A stretch of 64,000 nucleotides of DNA from Cellulophaga lytica DSM 7489 (GCF_000190595.1 NC_015167.1:2407501-2471500); one strand, 5' to 3'; counted from the stretch's first letter, positions 28,034-38,661 are shown. The notes: a model not told the origin generated them from the letters alone. Numbers and translations: made by a program.

Positions 28034-28426
28034 ATGGCAAAGTCAAATACAAAAACAGCTAAAAAACGTAAAGTTATAGTTGAATCTGTTGGAGAAGCAC
28101 ACGTAACAGCTTCTTTTAACAACATTATTATTTCTTTAACAAACAAAAAAGGAGATGTAATCTCTTGGTCATCTGCCGGTAAAATGGGCTTTAGAGGATC
28201 TAAGAAAAATACACCTTATGCTGCACAAGTAGCATCTGAGGACTGTGCAAAAGTTGCACATGAAGCAGGACTAAGAAAAGTTAAAGTATACGTAAAAGGA
28301 CCTGGAAACGGTAGAGAATCTGCAATACGTGCAATTCACAACTCAGGAATTGAAGTAACTGAAATTATTGATGTTACTCCATTACCACACAACGGTTGTA
28401 GACCTCCAAAAAGAAGAAGAGTTTAA
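28034..28426 (+). CDS. rpsK: 30S ribosomal protein S11
   Basis: 130 residues. Platform protein near the E-site and anti-Shine-Dalgarno region. Motifs [35 protein letters not shown], and the C-terminal [26 protein letters not shown] in conserved parts. Flanked on both sides by ~100-base gaps that both carry possible hairpins. Confidence 0.99.
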   Translation: MAKSNTKTAKKRKVIVESVGEAHVTASFNNIIISLTNKKGDVISWSSAGKMGFRGSKKNTPYAAQVASEDCAKVAHEAGLRKVKVYVKGPGNGRESAIRAIHNSGIEVTEIIDVTPLPHNGCRPPKRRRV

Positions 28427-28437
28427 TTAAATTAATA

Positions 28438-28510
28438 GCCCTAAGGGCATTTCACAGAAAGTGTAATTACGATTATCGAAGGATAAGCCTTAATTCATAA
28501 TCTCACTTTC
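28438..28510 (+). promoter_or_regulatory. Possible structured RNA upstream of rpsD (S4)
   Basis: The 97-base rpsK-rpsD gap holds a small GCCC-TAA-GGGC hairpin (28438-28448) and a nested structure. GAAAGTG (28457-28463) pairs with CACTTTC (28504-28510), GATTAT (28471-28476) with ATAATC (28497-28502), and AAGG (28479-28482) with CCTT (28488-28491). The first internal loop is 7 bases on the 5' side and 1 on the 3' side. S4 autoregulates its own operons in other bacteria, so this is a candidate S4 target. Confidence 0.45.
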
Positions 28511-28523
28511 AAAATTTTAGAAA

Positions 28524-29129
28524 ATGGCAAGATATACAGGACCTAAAACTAAGATCGCACGTAAATTCGGAGAAGCGATATTTGGAGAAGATAAGTCTTT
28601 TGAGAAAAAGAATTATCCTCCAGGACAACACGGTAACAACAGACGTCGTGGTAAAAAATCTGAATATGCTATCCAATTAATGGAGAAGCAAAAAGCTAAA
28701 TATTCTTACGGAATTTTAGAAAAACAATTTAGAAACTTATTTGCAAAAGCAAACAGTAGTAAAGGAGTAACTGGTGAAGTTTTACTTCAGTTATGTGAAT
28801 CTCGTTTAGATAACGTTGTTTACAGAATGGGTATTTCTAACTCAAGAAGAGGGGCAAGACAATTAGTTTCTCACCGTCACATTACTGTAAATGGAGAATT
28901 GGTAAACATACCATCTTATTCTTTAAAGCCAGGAGATGTTGTAGGTGTTAGAGAAAAATCTAAATCATTATCTGCTATACAAGATGCATTGGCTGCTAAC
29001 AGTCGAGTATACGAGTGGATTACTTGGAATTCTGAAAAGAAGGAAGGTACATATGTATCTATTCCAGAAAGAGTTCAGATTCCAGAGAATATCAAGGAAC
29101 AACTAATCGTCGAGTTATACTCTAAATAA
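28524..29129 (+). CDS. rpsD: 30S ribosomal protein S4
   Basis: 201 residues. 16S rRNA primary binder at the 30S shoulder, involved in accuracy. N-terminal [16 protein letters not shown], central [14 protein letters not shown], then the S4 domain with [18 protein letters not shown]. No zinc-binding cysteine cluster at the N-terminus. Preceded by a gap with nested inverted repeats, and 16 bases before rpoA. Confidence 0.99.
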   Translation: MARYTGPKTKIARKFGEAIFGEDKSFEKKNYPPGQHGNNRRRGKKSEYAIQLMEKQKAKYSYGILEKQFRNLFAKANSSKGVTGEVLLQLCESRLDNVVYRMGISNSRRGARQLVSHRHITVNGELVNIPSYSLKPGDVVGVREKSKSLSAIQDALAANSRVYEWITWNSEKKEGTYVSIPERVQIPENIKEQLIVELYSK

Positions 29130-29145
29130 ACAACCTAATTCAACT

Positions 29146-30138
29146 ATGGCATTATTAAATTTTCAGAAGCCCGATAAAGTTATAATGATCGATTCTACAG
29201 ATTTTGAAGGGAAATTTGAATTTCGTCCTTTAGAGCCTGGTTATGGATTGACTGTTGGAAACGCATTAAGAAGAGTATTACTTTCTGCATTAGAAGGTTT
29301 TGCAATTACTTCTGTGAGAATGGACAAAGTAGAACATGAGTTCTCTGTTATTCCTGGTGTTGTTGAAGACGTTACAGAAATGATTTTAAACTTAAAACAA
29401 GTTCGTTTTAAGAGACAAATAGAAGATGTTGAAGCTGAAACAGTTTCAATTTCTGTAAGTGGTAAAAATCAGTTAACTGCGGGTGATTTTCAGAAATTTA
29501 TTTCTGGGTACCAAGTATTAAATCCTGATTTAGTAATTTGTAATATGGATGCTAAAGTAAGCATCAATATGGAAATTGTTATTGAAAAAGGAAGAGGATA
29601 CGTACCAGCAGAAGAGAATAAAAAGCCTGGTGCTGCTATAGGAACTATTCCAATTGATTCTATTTTTACGCCTATTAAAAACGTAAAATATAGTATTGAG
29701 AACTATCGTGTAGAACAAAAAACTGATTATGAAAAACTAGTTTTTGAAATCAGTAGCGATGGATCAATAAATCCTAAAGATGCTTTAACTGAAGCTGCAA
29801 AGGTTTTAATTCATCACTTCATGTTATTCTCTGATGAGCGTATTACTCTAGAAGCAGATGAAATAGCTCAGACTGAGACTTATGATGAGGAATCATTACA
29901 CATGCGTCAGTTGCTAAAAACTAAATTAGTAGATATGGATTTATCAGTTCGTGCACTAAATTGTTTAAAAGCAGCAGAAGTAGATACATTAGGAGACTTA
30001 GTTTCATTTAACAAAAATGATCTTATGAAGTTTAGAAACTTCGGTAAAAAATCATTAACTGAATTAGAAGAGTTAGTGATTAATAAAGGATTAAGTTTTG
30101 GAATGGACTTGTCAAAATATAAATTGGATAAAGATTAA
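29146..30138 (+). CDS. rpoA: DNA-directed RNA polymerase subunit alpha
   Basis: 330 residues. N-terminal dimerisation domain with [25 protein letters not shown] and [16 protein letters not shown]-type sequence (here [10 protein letters not shown]), and C-terminal DNA-binding domain starting near [20 protein letters not shown], with [28 protein letters not shown]. Full length for Bacteroidota. In the alpha operon between rpsD and rplQ as in most bacteria. Confidence 0.99.
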   Translation: MALLNFQKPDKVIMIDSTDFEGKFEFRPLEPGYGLTVGNALRRVLLSALEGFAITSVRMDKVEHEFSVIPGVVEDVTEMILNLKQVRFKRQIEDVEAETVSISVSGKNQLTAGDFQKFISGYQVLNPDLVICNMDAKVSINMEIVIEKGRGYVPAEENKKPGAAIGTIPIDSIFTPIKNVKYSIENYRVEQKTDYEKLVFEISSDGSINPKDALTEAAKVLIHHFMLFSDERITLEADEIAQTETYDEESLHMRQLLKTKLVDMDLSVRALNCLKAAEVDTLGDLVSFNKNDLMKFRNFGKKSLTELEELVINKGLSFGMDLSKYKLDKD

Positions 30139-30151
30139 TTTTATTTCCATT

Positions 30152-30158
30152 AAAGGAG
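30152..30158 (+). promoter_or_regulatory. Shine-Dalgarno-like AAAGGAG upstream of rplQ
   Basis: A clear AAAGGAG stands 17 bases before the rplQ ATG. Most genes in this window have no such sequence, as is usual in Bacteroidota. The spacing is longer than the usual 5-9 bases, so it may be chance. Confidence 0.3.
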
Positions 30159-30175
30159 ATATATAAGATAATACA

Positions 30176-30664
30176 ATGAGACACGGTAAAAAAGTTAATC
30201 ATTTAGGAAGAAAAGCAGCGCATAGAAAAGCTATGTTAGCAAATATGGCTTGTTCTTTAATTGAGCACAAAAGAATTAACACTACTGTTGCTAAAGCTAA
30301 AGCTTTAAAACAATTTGTAGAGCCTTTAATTACTAAATCAAAGGCAGAAAACAATAAATCTGTTGAGAAAGGAACTCACAACAGACGTATAGTTTTTAAA
30401 AGCTTAAGAGATAAGTATGCAGTAACAACTTTATTTGGTGAGGTTTCTTCTAAAGTAGGAGACAGACCAGGTGGTTACACAAGGATTATTAAACTTGGTA
30501 ACAGGTTAGGTGATAATGCTGATATGGCTTTAATAGAGTTAGTAGATTTTAATGAAGTTTACAACGCTGGAAAACCAAAAGAGAAGAAAAAATCTAGAAG
30601 AGGTAGAAGCAAAAAGGCTGTAGCGCCTGTAGCAGAAACAAAATCAGATGATTCAGAAGAATAA
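30176..30664 (+). CDS. rplQ: 50S ribosomal protein L17
   Basis: 162 residues. Core domain [21 protein letters not shown]..., with [14 protein letters not shown] and [33 protein letters not shown], ends near residue 135. About 27 further residues form a Lys/Arg/Ser-rich then acidic tail ([13 protein letters not shown]...SDDSEE), a Bacteroidota-type extension. Last gene of the ribosomal cluster, followed by a strong terminator. Confidence 0.98.
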   Translation: MRHGKKVNHLGRKAAHRKAMLANMACSLIEHKRINTTVAKAKALKQFVEPLITKSKAENNKSVEKGTHNRRIVFKSLRDKYAVTTLFGEVSSKVGDRPGGYTRIIKLGNRLGDNADMALIELVDFNEVYNAGKPKEKKKSRRGRSKKAVAPVAETKSDDSEE

Positions 30665-30690
30665 AATAATGATTTTATTTTTAAATATTC

Positions 30691-30725
30691 AAAAAAGGAT
30701 AGGCTTATAGTCTATCCTTTTTTTT
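30691..30725 (+). terminator. Terminator of the ribosomal protein cluster
   Basis: A 15-bp stem with one G-U pair (30691-30705 with 30709-30723) encloses a 3-base loop. The T tract of the 3' arm runs on to 30725. It lies 27 bases after the rplQ stop and ends the long operon. Confidence 0.92.
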
Positions 30726-30729
30726 ATGT

Positions 30730-30737
30730 TAAATTTG
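30730..30737 (+). promoter_or_regulatory. Probable -7 promoter box of carA
   Basis: TAAATTTG is an exact match to TAnnTTTG and lies just after the rplQ terminator, about 35 bases before the carA start. A TTG at the -33 position is not evident, because that position falls in the terminator stem. Confidence 0.5.
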
Positions 30738-30772
30738 TAAAGTAAAAATAATAAGGATTAAATTTTTATAGG

Positions 30773-31885
30773 GTGAAATATCAAGCAAGAAAAAAAGCGC
30801 TAATTTTATTAGCAGACGGTACAATTTTTCACGGAAAAGCTGTTGGTGATGCAGAAGGTACTGCATTTGGTGAGGTTTGTTTTAATACTGGTATGACAGG
30901 GTACCAAGAAATTTTTACAGATCCATCTTATTTTGGACAAATAATGGTAACTACTAATGCACACATTGGTAATTATGGTACAAACGAAGAAGAAGTAGAG
31001 TCTAACTCTGTGAAAATCTCAGGTCTTGTTTGTAAAAATTTTAGTTATGATTATTCTAGAGTTGATGCAAATGCTAGTTTGCAAGAATTTTTAAATAACA
31101 GTAACCTTTTTGCTATTTCTGATGTAGATACAAGAGCTTTAGTTAGTTATATTAGAGATAATGGTGCAATGAATGCTGTAATTTCTACAGATGTAGATAA
31201 TATAGAAAGTTTAAAAGAGCAATTGGCAAATGTTCCTAGTATGGAAGGTTTAGAACTTTCTTCTAAAGTATCTACTAAAGAACCTTATTTTTATGGAGAC
31301 GAAAATGCTAAATATAAAATTGCAGCTTTAGATATAGGAATAAAGAAAAATATACTTCGTAACCTAGCTAAAAGAGATGCATACATTAAGGTATATCCAT
31401 ACAATGCATCTTATAAAGAGTTAAGTTCTTTTAATCCTGATGGTTATTTTATATCTAATGGGCCAGGTGATCCAGAACCACTAACAGACGCTATACAAAC
31501 AGCTAAAGATATTATAGCAAATAATAACCCATTATTTGGTATATGTTTGGGGCACCAAGTTATTGCTTTGGCTAATGGTGTTTCTACTTATAAAATGCAT
31601 AATGGTCATAGGGGTATTAACCATCCTGTAATGAATATAACAACAGGTAAAGGAGAAATTACATCTCAAAATCACGGATTTGCTATTAATAGAGAAGAAA
31701 CAGAGGCTAACGCTGAATTAGAAATTACACACAAACATTTAAATGATAATACCGTAGCAGGTATTAAAATGAAAAATAAGAATGTTTTTTCTGTTCAATA
31801 TCATCCAGAAGCTAGCCCAGGACCAAATGATTCTAATTATTTGTTTGATAATTTTTTTGAATTAATAAAAAACAGTCAGAACTAA
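30773..31885 (+). CDS. carA: Carbamoyl-phosphate synthase small subunit
   Basis: 370 residues, GTG start (the encoded KYQARKKALILLADGT is the family's N-terminus). Glutaminase subunit that passes ammonia to CarB for carbamoyl phosphate, the precursor of pyrimidines and arginine. N-terminal domain with GEVCFNTGMTGYQEIFTDPSY; class I glutamine amidotransferase domain with FISNGPGDP, nucleophile Cys in LFGICLGHQ, and His/Glu in QYHPEASPGP. No carB lies next to it in this window. Located between the ribosomal cluster and eno, as in many flavobacteria. Confidence 0.98.
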   Translation: MKYQARKKALILLADGTIFHGKAVGDAEGTAFGEVCFNTGMTGYQEIFTDPSYFGQIMVTTNAHIGNYGTNEEEVESNSVKISGLVCKNFSYDYSRVDANASLQEFLNNSNLFAISDVDTRALVSYIRDNGAMNAVISTDVDNIESLKEQLANVPSMEGLELSSKVSTKEPYFYGDENAKYKIAALDIGIKKNILRNLAKRDAYIKVYPYNASYKELSSFNPDGYFISNGPGDPEPLTDAIQTAKDIIANNNPLFGICLGHQVIALANGVSTYKMHNGHRGINHPVMNITTGKGEITSQNHGFAINREETEANAELEITHKHLNDNTVAGIKMKNKNVFSVQYHPEASPGPNDSNYLFDNFFELIKNSQN

Positions 31886-32000
31886 ATAATACGATATCGT
31901 TTTCGTTTAAATTATAGTTAATTATTGATATAGTTATAGCGTAAAGAACACTGTTAATGCTACACTTTTGTATCTTTACAACTAGATTATATCAACCTAA

Positions 32001-33308
<1,308 letters not shown>

Positions 33309-33332
33309 CTTAACTTTAAAGTTATATAATAA

Positions 33333-33362
33333 AAAGCCGCTCTTTTTAAGAGCGGCTTTCTT
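33333..33362 (+). terminator. Terminator after eno
   Basis: A perfect 12-bp stem AAAGCCGCTCTT (33333-33344) / AAGAGCGGCTTT (33348-33359) encloses a TTT loop. The following T run is interrupted by a C. It lies 25 bases past the eno stop. Confidence 0.9.
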
Positions 33363-33481
33363 GTTTTTGTTAAATTAATATAATATAAGTAACTTTTTAG
33401 GTTGTTTTTATAGTATCTTAATTTACATTATATATTTTTTAAATAATATATGTTATTAAATGTATAAATAGCTGCAACTAA

Positions 33482-33512
33482 TTGATAAACTCTTGTCTTT
33501 TTCTTAAATTTA
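33482..33512 (+). promoter_or_regulatory. Probable gltA promoter
   Basis: TTG (33482-33484) and TAAATTTA (33505-33512) are 20 bases apart, one mismatch from the TTG / TAnnTTTG consensus, about 34 bases upstream of the gltA ATG. The rest of the 237-base eno-gltA gap is AT-rich with no gene. Confidence 0.6.
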
Positions 33513-33545
33513 CAGTTCGATTAATAATATTAGTAAATTATACCA

Positions 33546-34829
33546 ATGTCAGATAAAGTTACTTTAGAATTTAAGGGAAATAAATATGATTTTCCAATAG
33601 TAGAAGGCACAGAGAAAGAACAGGCCATAGATATTAAAACATTACGTTCTGCAACCGGTTTAACTACAATAGATCCAGGATATAAAAATACAGGCTCTTG
33701 TGAAAGTGCTATTACATTTTTAGATGGTGAAAAAGGTATTTTAAGGTACCGTGGGTATTCTATTGAAGAGTTAGCTGAAAAAGCAGACTTTTTAGAGGTA
33801 GCTTATTTATTAATTTTTGGAGAATTACCTAACACAGATCAGTTAGCTAAATTTCATTCAGATATAAAAAAGGAGTCTCACGTAGATGAGGAGATGAAAA
33901 AGATTTTAGATGGCTTTCCAAAGTCTGCACACCCAATGGGCGTGTTATCATCTTTAACAAGTGCTTTAATAGCATTTAACCCATCTTCTGTAAATGTTAC
34001 TTCAGAAAATGATATGTACCACGCAATAGTAAGAATTTTAGCTAAATTCCCTGTTTTAGTTGCTTGGACATTAAGAAAGAAAAAAGGTCTTCCGTTAGAT
34101 TATGGAGATGATTCTTTAGGTTATGTAGAAAACATTCATAAAATGATGTTTAAAAGACCTAGTGAAGATTACAAGTCTAATAAAATTGTTATAGATGCAT
34201 TAGACAAGCTATTAATTTTACACGCAGATCATGAGCAAAATTGTTCTACATCTACTGTAAGAATTGTAGGTTCTTCTCACGCAGGCTTATTTGCGTCATT
34301 ATCTGCAGGTATTTCTGCTCTTTGGGGACCATTACACGGTGGTGCTAACCAAGCTGTATTAGAAATGTTAGAAGCTATTGAAGCAGATGGTGGAGACACT
34401 AAAAAATATATGGCTAAAGCTAAAGATAAAAATGATCCGTTTAGGTTAATGGGCTTTGGACACAGGGTTTATAAAAACTTTGATCCTAGAGCTAAGATTA
34501 TTAAAGTAGCAGCAGATGAAGTTTTAAATGATTTAGGTATTGATGATCCAATTTTAGATATTGCTAAAGGATTAGAAAAAGAAGCTTTAGAAGATCCTTA
34601 CTTTGTAGACCGTAAATTATACCCTAATGTAGATTTCTACTCAGGAATTATTTACAGAGCTTTAGGTATACCTACAGAAATGTTTACAGTAATGTTTGCT
34701 TTAGGTAGATTACCAGGCTGGATTGCTCAATGGAGAGAAATGAGATTAAATAATGAGCCAATTGGTAGACCAAGACAGGTTTATGTTGGTGAAAATCATA
34801 GATCTTTTGTAGATGTAAACAAAAGATAG
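33546..34829 (+). CDS. gltA: Citrate synthase
   Basis: 427 residues, type II hexameric-size enzyme condensing oxaloacetate and acetyl-CoA, entry to the TCA cycle. Catalytic histidines in LHADHEQNCSTSTVR and LWGPLHGGANQAV, GFGHRVYKNFDPRA, and catalytic Asp in NVDFYSGI. C-terminal AQWREMRLNNEPIGRPRQVYVG is the usual ending. Single-gene unit with its own promoter and terminator. Confidence 0.99.
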   Translation: MSDKVTLEFKGNKYDFPIVEGTEKEQAIDIKTLRSATGLTTIDPGYKNTGSCESAITFLDGEKGILRYRGYSIEELAEKADFLEVAYLLIFGELPNTDQLAKFHSDIKKESHVDEEMKKILDGFPKSAHPMGVLSSLTSALIAFNPSSVNVTSENDMYHAIVRILAKFPVLVAWTLRKKKGLPLDYGDDSLGYVENIHKMMFKRPSEDYKSNKIVIDALDKLLILHADHEQNCSTSTVRIVGSSHAGLFASLSAGISALWGPLHGGANQAVLEMLEAIEADGGDTKKYMAKAKDKNDPFRLMGFGHRVYKNFDPRAKIIKVAADEVLNDLGIDDPILDIAKGLEKEALEDPYFVDRKLYPNVDFYSGIIYRALGIPTEMFTVMFALGRLPGWIAQWREMRLNNEPIGRPRQVYVGENHRSFVDVNKR

Positions 34830-34850
34830 TCTATTACAATATATACAATA

Positions 34851-34890
34851 AATAAAAGCCTTTTTGTTAATTCAAAAAGGCTTTTATTAT
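34851..34890 (+). terminator. Terminator after gltA
   Basis: A perfect 16-bp stem, AATAAAAGCCTTTTTG (34851-34866) with CAAAAAGGCTTTTATT (34873-34888), encloses a 6-base loop. It can act in either direction. Confidence 0.9.
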
Positions 34891-34950
34891 TTTAGGGATT
34901 CTTATTTTTATTTAGAAAAATTCGTTTCATATTTGCATAAAAATTAGTTT

Positions 34951-35862
34951 ATGCGTCAAATAAATGTGAAAAACGAAACTTCTAGGTTAAAAACTGTTGT
35001 ATTAGGTACAGCACAAAGTTGCGGGCCAACTCCAACAGCAGAGGAAGCTTATGATCCTAAGTCTTTAGAGCATATTTTAGCAGGTACATATCCAAAGGAA
35101 GAAGATATGATAGCAGAAATGAATGCTTTTGAGGCTGTTCTTAAAAAATACAATGTAGAAGTATTAAGGCCTAAACTACTTAAAGATTGTAACCAGATTT
35201 TTTCTAGAGATATTGCTTTTGTTATAGACGATGTTTTTTTTAGAGCCAATATATTACCAGACAGGGAAGAGGAGTATTTGGCTATACAACACATTGTAGA
35301 TCAAATTAACCCAGAAAAGGTTGTAGAGCTTCCAGAGGAAGCACATATAGAAGGTGGTGATGTTATGCCATGGAACAATCATATTTTTATTGGTACTTAT
35401 ACAGCAGAAAATTACTCGCACCACATAACTGCCAGAACAAATAAGTTAGCAGTAGAACAGATTACTAAACTTTTTCCTAATAAAACAGTGAAATCTTTTG
35501 AGTTGCGCAAATCTACAAACGCAAAAGAAAATGCATTGCATTTAGATTGTTGTTTTCAACCATTAGGAAAAAATAAAGCAATACTTCATAAAAACGGTTT
35601 TTTAGTAGAAGAAGAATACCAATGGTTAGTTAACTTTTTTGGAAAAGAAAATATTTTTGAAATTACTAGTGATGAAATGTATCAAATGTTTAGTAATGTA
35701 TTTTCTATATCAGAGGAAGTAATTGTATCAGAAAAAAACTTTACAAGATTAAATAATTGGTTAAGAGAGCAAGGATTTACGGTTGAAGAAATTCCGTATG
35801 CAGAAATATCTAAACAAGAAGGGTTATTGCGTTGCAGTACTTTACCACTTTTAAGAGAATAA
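34951..35862 (+). CDS. Amidinotransferase-fold (guanidine-modifying) enzyme
   Basis: 303 residues of the family that includes arginine deiminase, dimethylargininase and glycine amidinotransferase. Visible active-site pieces: SRDIAFVIDD, EEAHIEGGDVMPW (the Glu-Gly-Gly-Asp that binds the guanidine), His in ALHLDCCF, and the C-terminal nucleophile Cys295 in LLRCSTLPLL. Cytosolic, no signal peptide. It is 16 bases upstream of another member of the same fold, so the two are one operon. The exact substrate (arginine, methylarginine or citrulline) cannot be assigned from sequence alone. CATATTTG at 34928-34935 may be its -7 box. Confidence 0.85.
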   Translation: MRQINVKNETSRLKTVVLGTAQSCGPTPTAEEAYDPKSLEHILAGTYPKEEDMIAEMNAFEAVLKKYNVEVLRPKLLKDCNQIFSRDIAFVIDDVFFRANILPDREEEYLAIQHIVDQINPEKVVELPEEAHIEGGDVMPWNNHIFIGTYTAENYSHHITARTNKLAVEQITKLFPNKTVKSFELRKSTNAKENALHLDCCFQPLGKNKAILHKNGFLVEEEYQWLVNFFGKENIFEITSDEMYQMFSNVFSISEEVIVSEKNFTRLNNWLREQGFTVEEIPYAEISKQEGLLRCSTLPLLRE

Positions 35863-35878
35863 TATAAATAATAGTGCT

Positions 35879-36811
35879 ATGCAGGTTACAAATACAATTT
35901 TAATGATTAGACCAGTTGGTTTTCGTAAAAACGAACAAACAGCTGTAAATAATTATTTTCAAGAAGATCTTGACATTAAAAATGCAGAAATAAATGCAAA
36001 AGCTCAAGAAGAGTTTGATGCTTTTGTGAATGCTTTACAGGCAAAAGGAGTAAATGTTGTTGTTGTAAATGATACAAAGCAACCAGATACACCAGATTCT
36101 ATTTTCCCTAACAATTGGATATCTTTTCATAGCAACGGTACTGTTGGTTTGTATCCTATGTTTGCAGAAAACAGAAGAAATGAACGTAGAGAAGATATTT
36201 TAGATATTTTAGAAGAAAAGGGATTTAATATAGACCACACTATAGATTACACTAGTGCAGAGGAAGAAAAGTTATATTTAGAAGGCACAGGTAGTATTTT
36301 ATTAGATAGGGTAAATAAAAAAGCATACTGTGCTTTATCTGTAAGAGCAGATGAAGATTTATTTATAGAGTTTTGTGAAGATTTTGAGTATACACCAGTT
36401 GTTTTTACTGCAAACCAAACAGTAAATGGTAAACGCTTGCCTATTTACCATACCAATGTAATGATGTGCCTGGCAGAAGATTTTTCTGTAATTTGTTTAG
36501 ATACTATAGACGATAAAAAAGAGCGTAAAAATGTAGTTAAACATTTAAAAGAAGATGGTAAAGAGGTAATTGCTATTACAGAAAAACAAATGCATTCCTT
36601 TGCAGGTAATATGCTTCAGGTTTTAGGTAAAGACAATAAACGTTATTTGGTAATGAGCTCTGCAGCATATAATAGCTTAACAAAAGCTCAAATTTCTATC
36701 ATAGAAAAAACATCAGAAATTATACACAGTTCTTTAGAAACTATAGAAACTTGTGGTGGTGGTAGCGCAAGATGTATGATGGCAGAAGTATTTTTACCAA
36801 AAACAAACTAA
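35879..36811 (+). CDS. ctlX: Citrulline hydrolase CtlX-like amidinotransferase-fold protein
   Basis: 310 residues, second guanidine-modifying enzyme in tandem. N-terminus TNTILMIRPVGFRKNEQTAVNNYFQ and DSIFPNNWISFHSNGTVGLYPM are typical of the group named CtlX, reported to release ornithine from citrulline in Francisella. Further active-site pieces are YLEGTGSILLDR, IYHTNVMMCLAED with the catalytic His, and the nucleophile Cys299 in GGGSARCMMAEVF. With its upstream neighbour and argS downstream it suggests arginine or citrulline breakdown, but function in this organism is inferred from the family. Confidence 0.82.
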   Translation: MQVTNTILMIRPVGFRKNEQTAVNNYFQEDLDIKNAEINAKAQEEFDAFVNALQAKGVNVVVVNDTKQPDTPDSIFPNNWISFHSNGTVGLYPMFAENRRNERREDILDILEEKGFNIDHTIDYTSAEEEKLYLEGTGSILLDRVNKKAYCALSVRADEDLFIEFCEDFEYTPVVFTANQTVNGKRLPIYHTNVMMCLAEDFSVICLDTIDDKKERKNVVKHLKEDGKEVIAITEKQMHSFAGNMLQVLGKDNKRYLVMSSAAYNSLTKAQISIIEKTSEIIHSSLETIETCGGGSARCMMAEVFLPKTN

Positions 36812-36870
36812 AATCTATCTTTAAAAAAAAGATAAAAGCCGTAATTTTACAGGCTTAAATACAATTTATA

Positions 36871-38643
36871 ATGAATATCCAAGAAGTGTTAACGCAAAAG
36901 GTAAAAGAAGCAGTTTTAGCTATTTATAAAATAGAGCTGCCAACAGTAGAATTTCAGCCAACAAGAAAAGATTTTGAAGGCGATATAACTGTGGTTGTTT
37001 TTCCTATTTTGCGCTTTGTTAAAGGTAACCCTGCACAAATTGGAGAGCAAATAGGTGTGTATTTAAAAGATAATGTAGCCGAAGTAGAAAATTTTAATGT
37101 TGTTAAAGGTTTTTTAAATATTGTAATTAGCGATGCTTTTTATGTAAACTTTTTTAATGGTATTAAAAACACAGAAAATTATGGGTTTGTAACAGAATCT
37201 GAAGATGCTGTTATGGTAGAGTACTCTTCTCCTAATACTAATAAACCACTACATTTAGGACATATTAGAAACAATTTATTAGGTTACTCTGTTGCAGAGA
37301 TTTTAAAAGCATCTGGTAAAAAAGTATATAAAACTCAAATTATTAACGATCGTGGTATACATATTTGTAAAAGTATGTTAGCCTGGAAACTTTTTGGTAA
37401 CGGAGAAACTCCAGAAAGTACAGGTATTAAAGGCGATAAATTAGTTGGTAATTACTACGTTAGGTTTGATAAAGAGTATAAAGCACAAATAGCAGAATTA
37501 GTAGCTAAAGGTACAGATGCTAAAGAGGCAGAAAAACAAGCACCTATTTTATTAGAAGCACAAGAAATGCTACGTAAATGGGAAGCAGGTGATAAAGAAG
37601 TTGTTGCCTTGTGGAAAACAATGAACCAATGGGTTTATAATGGCTTTGAGGTAACGTATAAAAATTTAGGTGTAGATTTTGATACCTATTATTACGAGAG
37701 TGATACCTACCTTTTAGGAAAAGATATTGTAGATGAAGGTTTAGAAAAAGGTGTTTTTTACAGAAAAGAAGATGGTAGTGTTTGGATAGATTTGTCTGAT
37801 GAAGGTTTAGATGAAAAAATTGTATTACGTGCCGATGGTACTGCGGTTTATATGACCCAAGATATAGGTACAGCCATACAACGTACAAAAGATTATCCAG
37901 ATGTAAATGGTATGGTTTATACTGTTGGTAATGAGCAAGATTACCATTTTAACGTGCTATTTTTAATACTTAAAAAATTAGGTTTTTCATGGGCAGAACA
38001 ATTGTACCATTTAAGTTATGGTATGGTAGATTTACCTAGCGGAAAAATGAAGAGCAGAGAAGGCACTGTTGTAGATGCAGATGATTTAATGAAAGATATG
38101 ACAGCTACAGCAGCTAGTATTTCTGAAGAATTAGGTAAATTAGACGGGTATACAGATAAAGAAAAAGAAGAGCTTTATAGAATAATTGGTTTGGGAGCTT
38201 TAAAATATTACATACTAAAAGTAGACCCTAAAAAACGTATTTTATTTAACCCTGAAGAATCTGTGGAGTTCCAAGGTAACACAGGGCCGTTTATACAATA
38301 TACATATGCCAGAATACAGTCTATCTTAAGAAAATCAGATTTTGATTATACGGCTTCTGTAACTACTAATGATTTACATGAAAAAGAAAAGGAGCTTTTA
38401 AAGCAAATACAAGTTTTTCCTTCTGTGGTACAAAATGCAGCTCAAAACTATAGTCCTGCTTTAGTAGCAAATTATACGTACGACTTGGTTAAGGAGTTTA
38501 ACTCTTTTTACCAAAATGTGCCAATTTTGCCAGAAGAAGACTTGCAAAAGAAAATATTTAGAGTACAATTGTCTAAAAAAGTAGGAGAAGTAATTAAGTC
38601 TGCGTTTACTTTATTAGGCATAGAGGTTCCAAACCGCATGTAA
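36871..38643 (+). CDS. argS: Arginyl-tRNA synthetase
   Basis: 590 residues, class I aminoacyl-tRNA synthetase for arginine. N-terminal Add1 domain to about residue 110, HIGH-type motif HLGHIRNN after SSPNTNKPL, KMSKS-equivalent GKMKSREGTVV, and C-terminal DALR anticodon-binding domain (FQGNTGPFIQYTYARIQSILRK onward). Ends LLGIEVPNRM, the usual C-terminus. 59 bases separate it from ctlX, including a short AGCC/GGCT inverted repeat, so it may have its own promoter. Confidence 0.98.
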   Translation: MNIQEVLTQKVKEAVLAIYKIELPTVEFQPTRKDFEGDITVVVFPILRFVKGNPAQIGEQIGVYLKDNVAEVENFNVVKGFLNIVISDAFYVNFFNGIKNTENYGFVTESEDAVMVEYSSPNTNKPLHLGHIRNNLLGYSVAEILKASGKKVYKTQIINDRGIHICKSMLAWKLFGNGETPESTGIKGDKLVGNYYVRFDKEYKAQIAELVAKGTDAKEAEKQAPILLEAQEMLRKWEAGDKEVVALWKTMNQWVYNGFEVTYKNLGVDFDTYYYESDTYLLGKDIVDEGLEKGVFYRKEDGSVWIDLSDEGLDEKIVLRADGTAVYMTQDIGTAIQRTKDYPDVNGMVYTVGNEQDYHFNVLFLILKKLGFSWAEQLYHLSYGMVDLPSGKMKSREGTVVDADDLMKDMTATAASISEELGKLDGYTDKEKEELYRIIGLGALKYYILKVDPKKRILFNPEESVEFQGNTGPFIQYTYARIQSILRKSDFDYTASVTTNDLHEKEKELLKQIQVFPSVVQNAAQNYSPALVANYTYDLVKEFNSFYQNVPILPEEDLQKKIFRVQLSKKVGEVIKSAFTLLGIEVPNRM

Positions 38644-38661
38644 TTTTTATAAACAAATTTA

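Noticed and set aside
33363-33481. Possible small gene or RNA between eno and gltA
   Set aside because: Very AT-rich with no frame of useful length and no stable hairpin other than the eno terminator.
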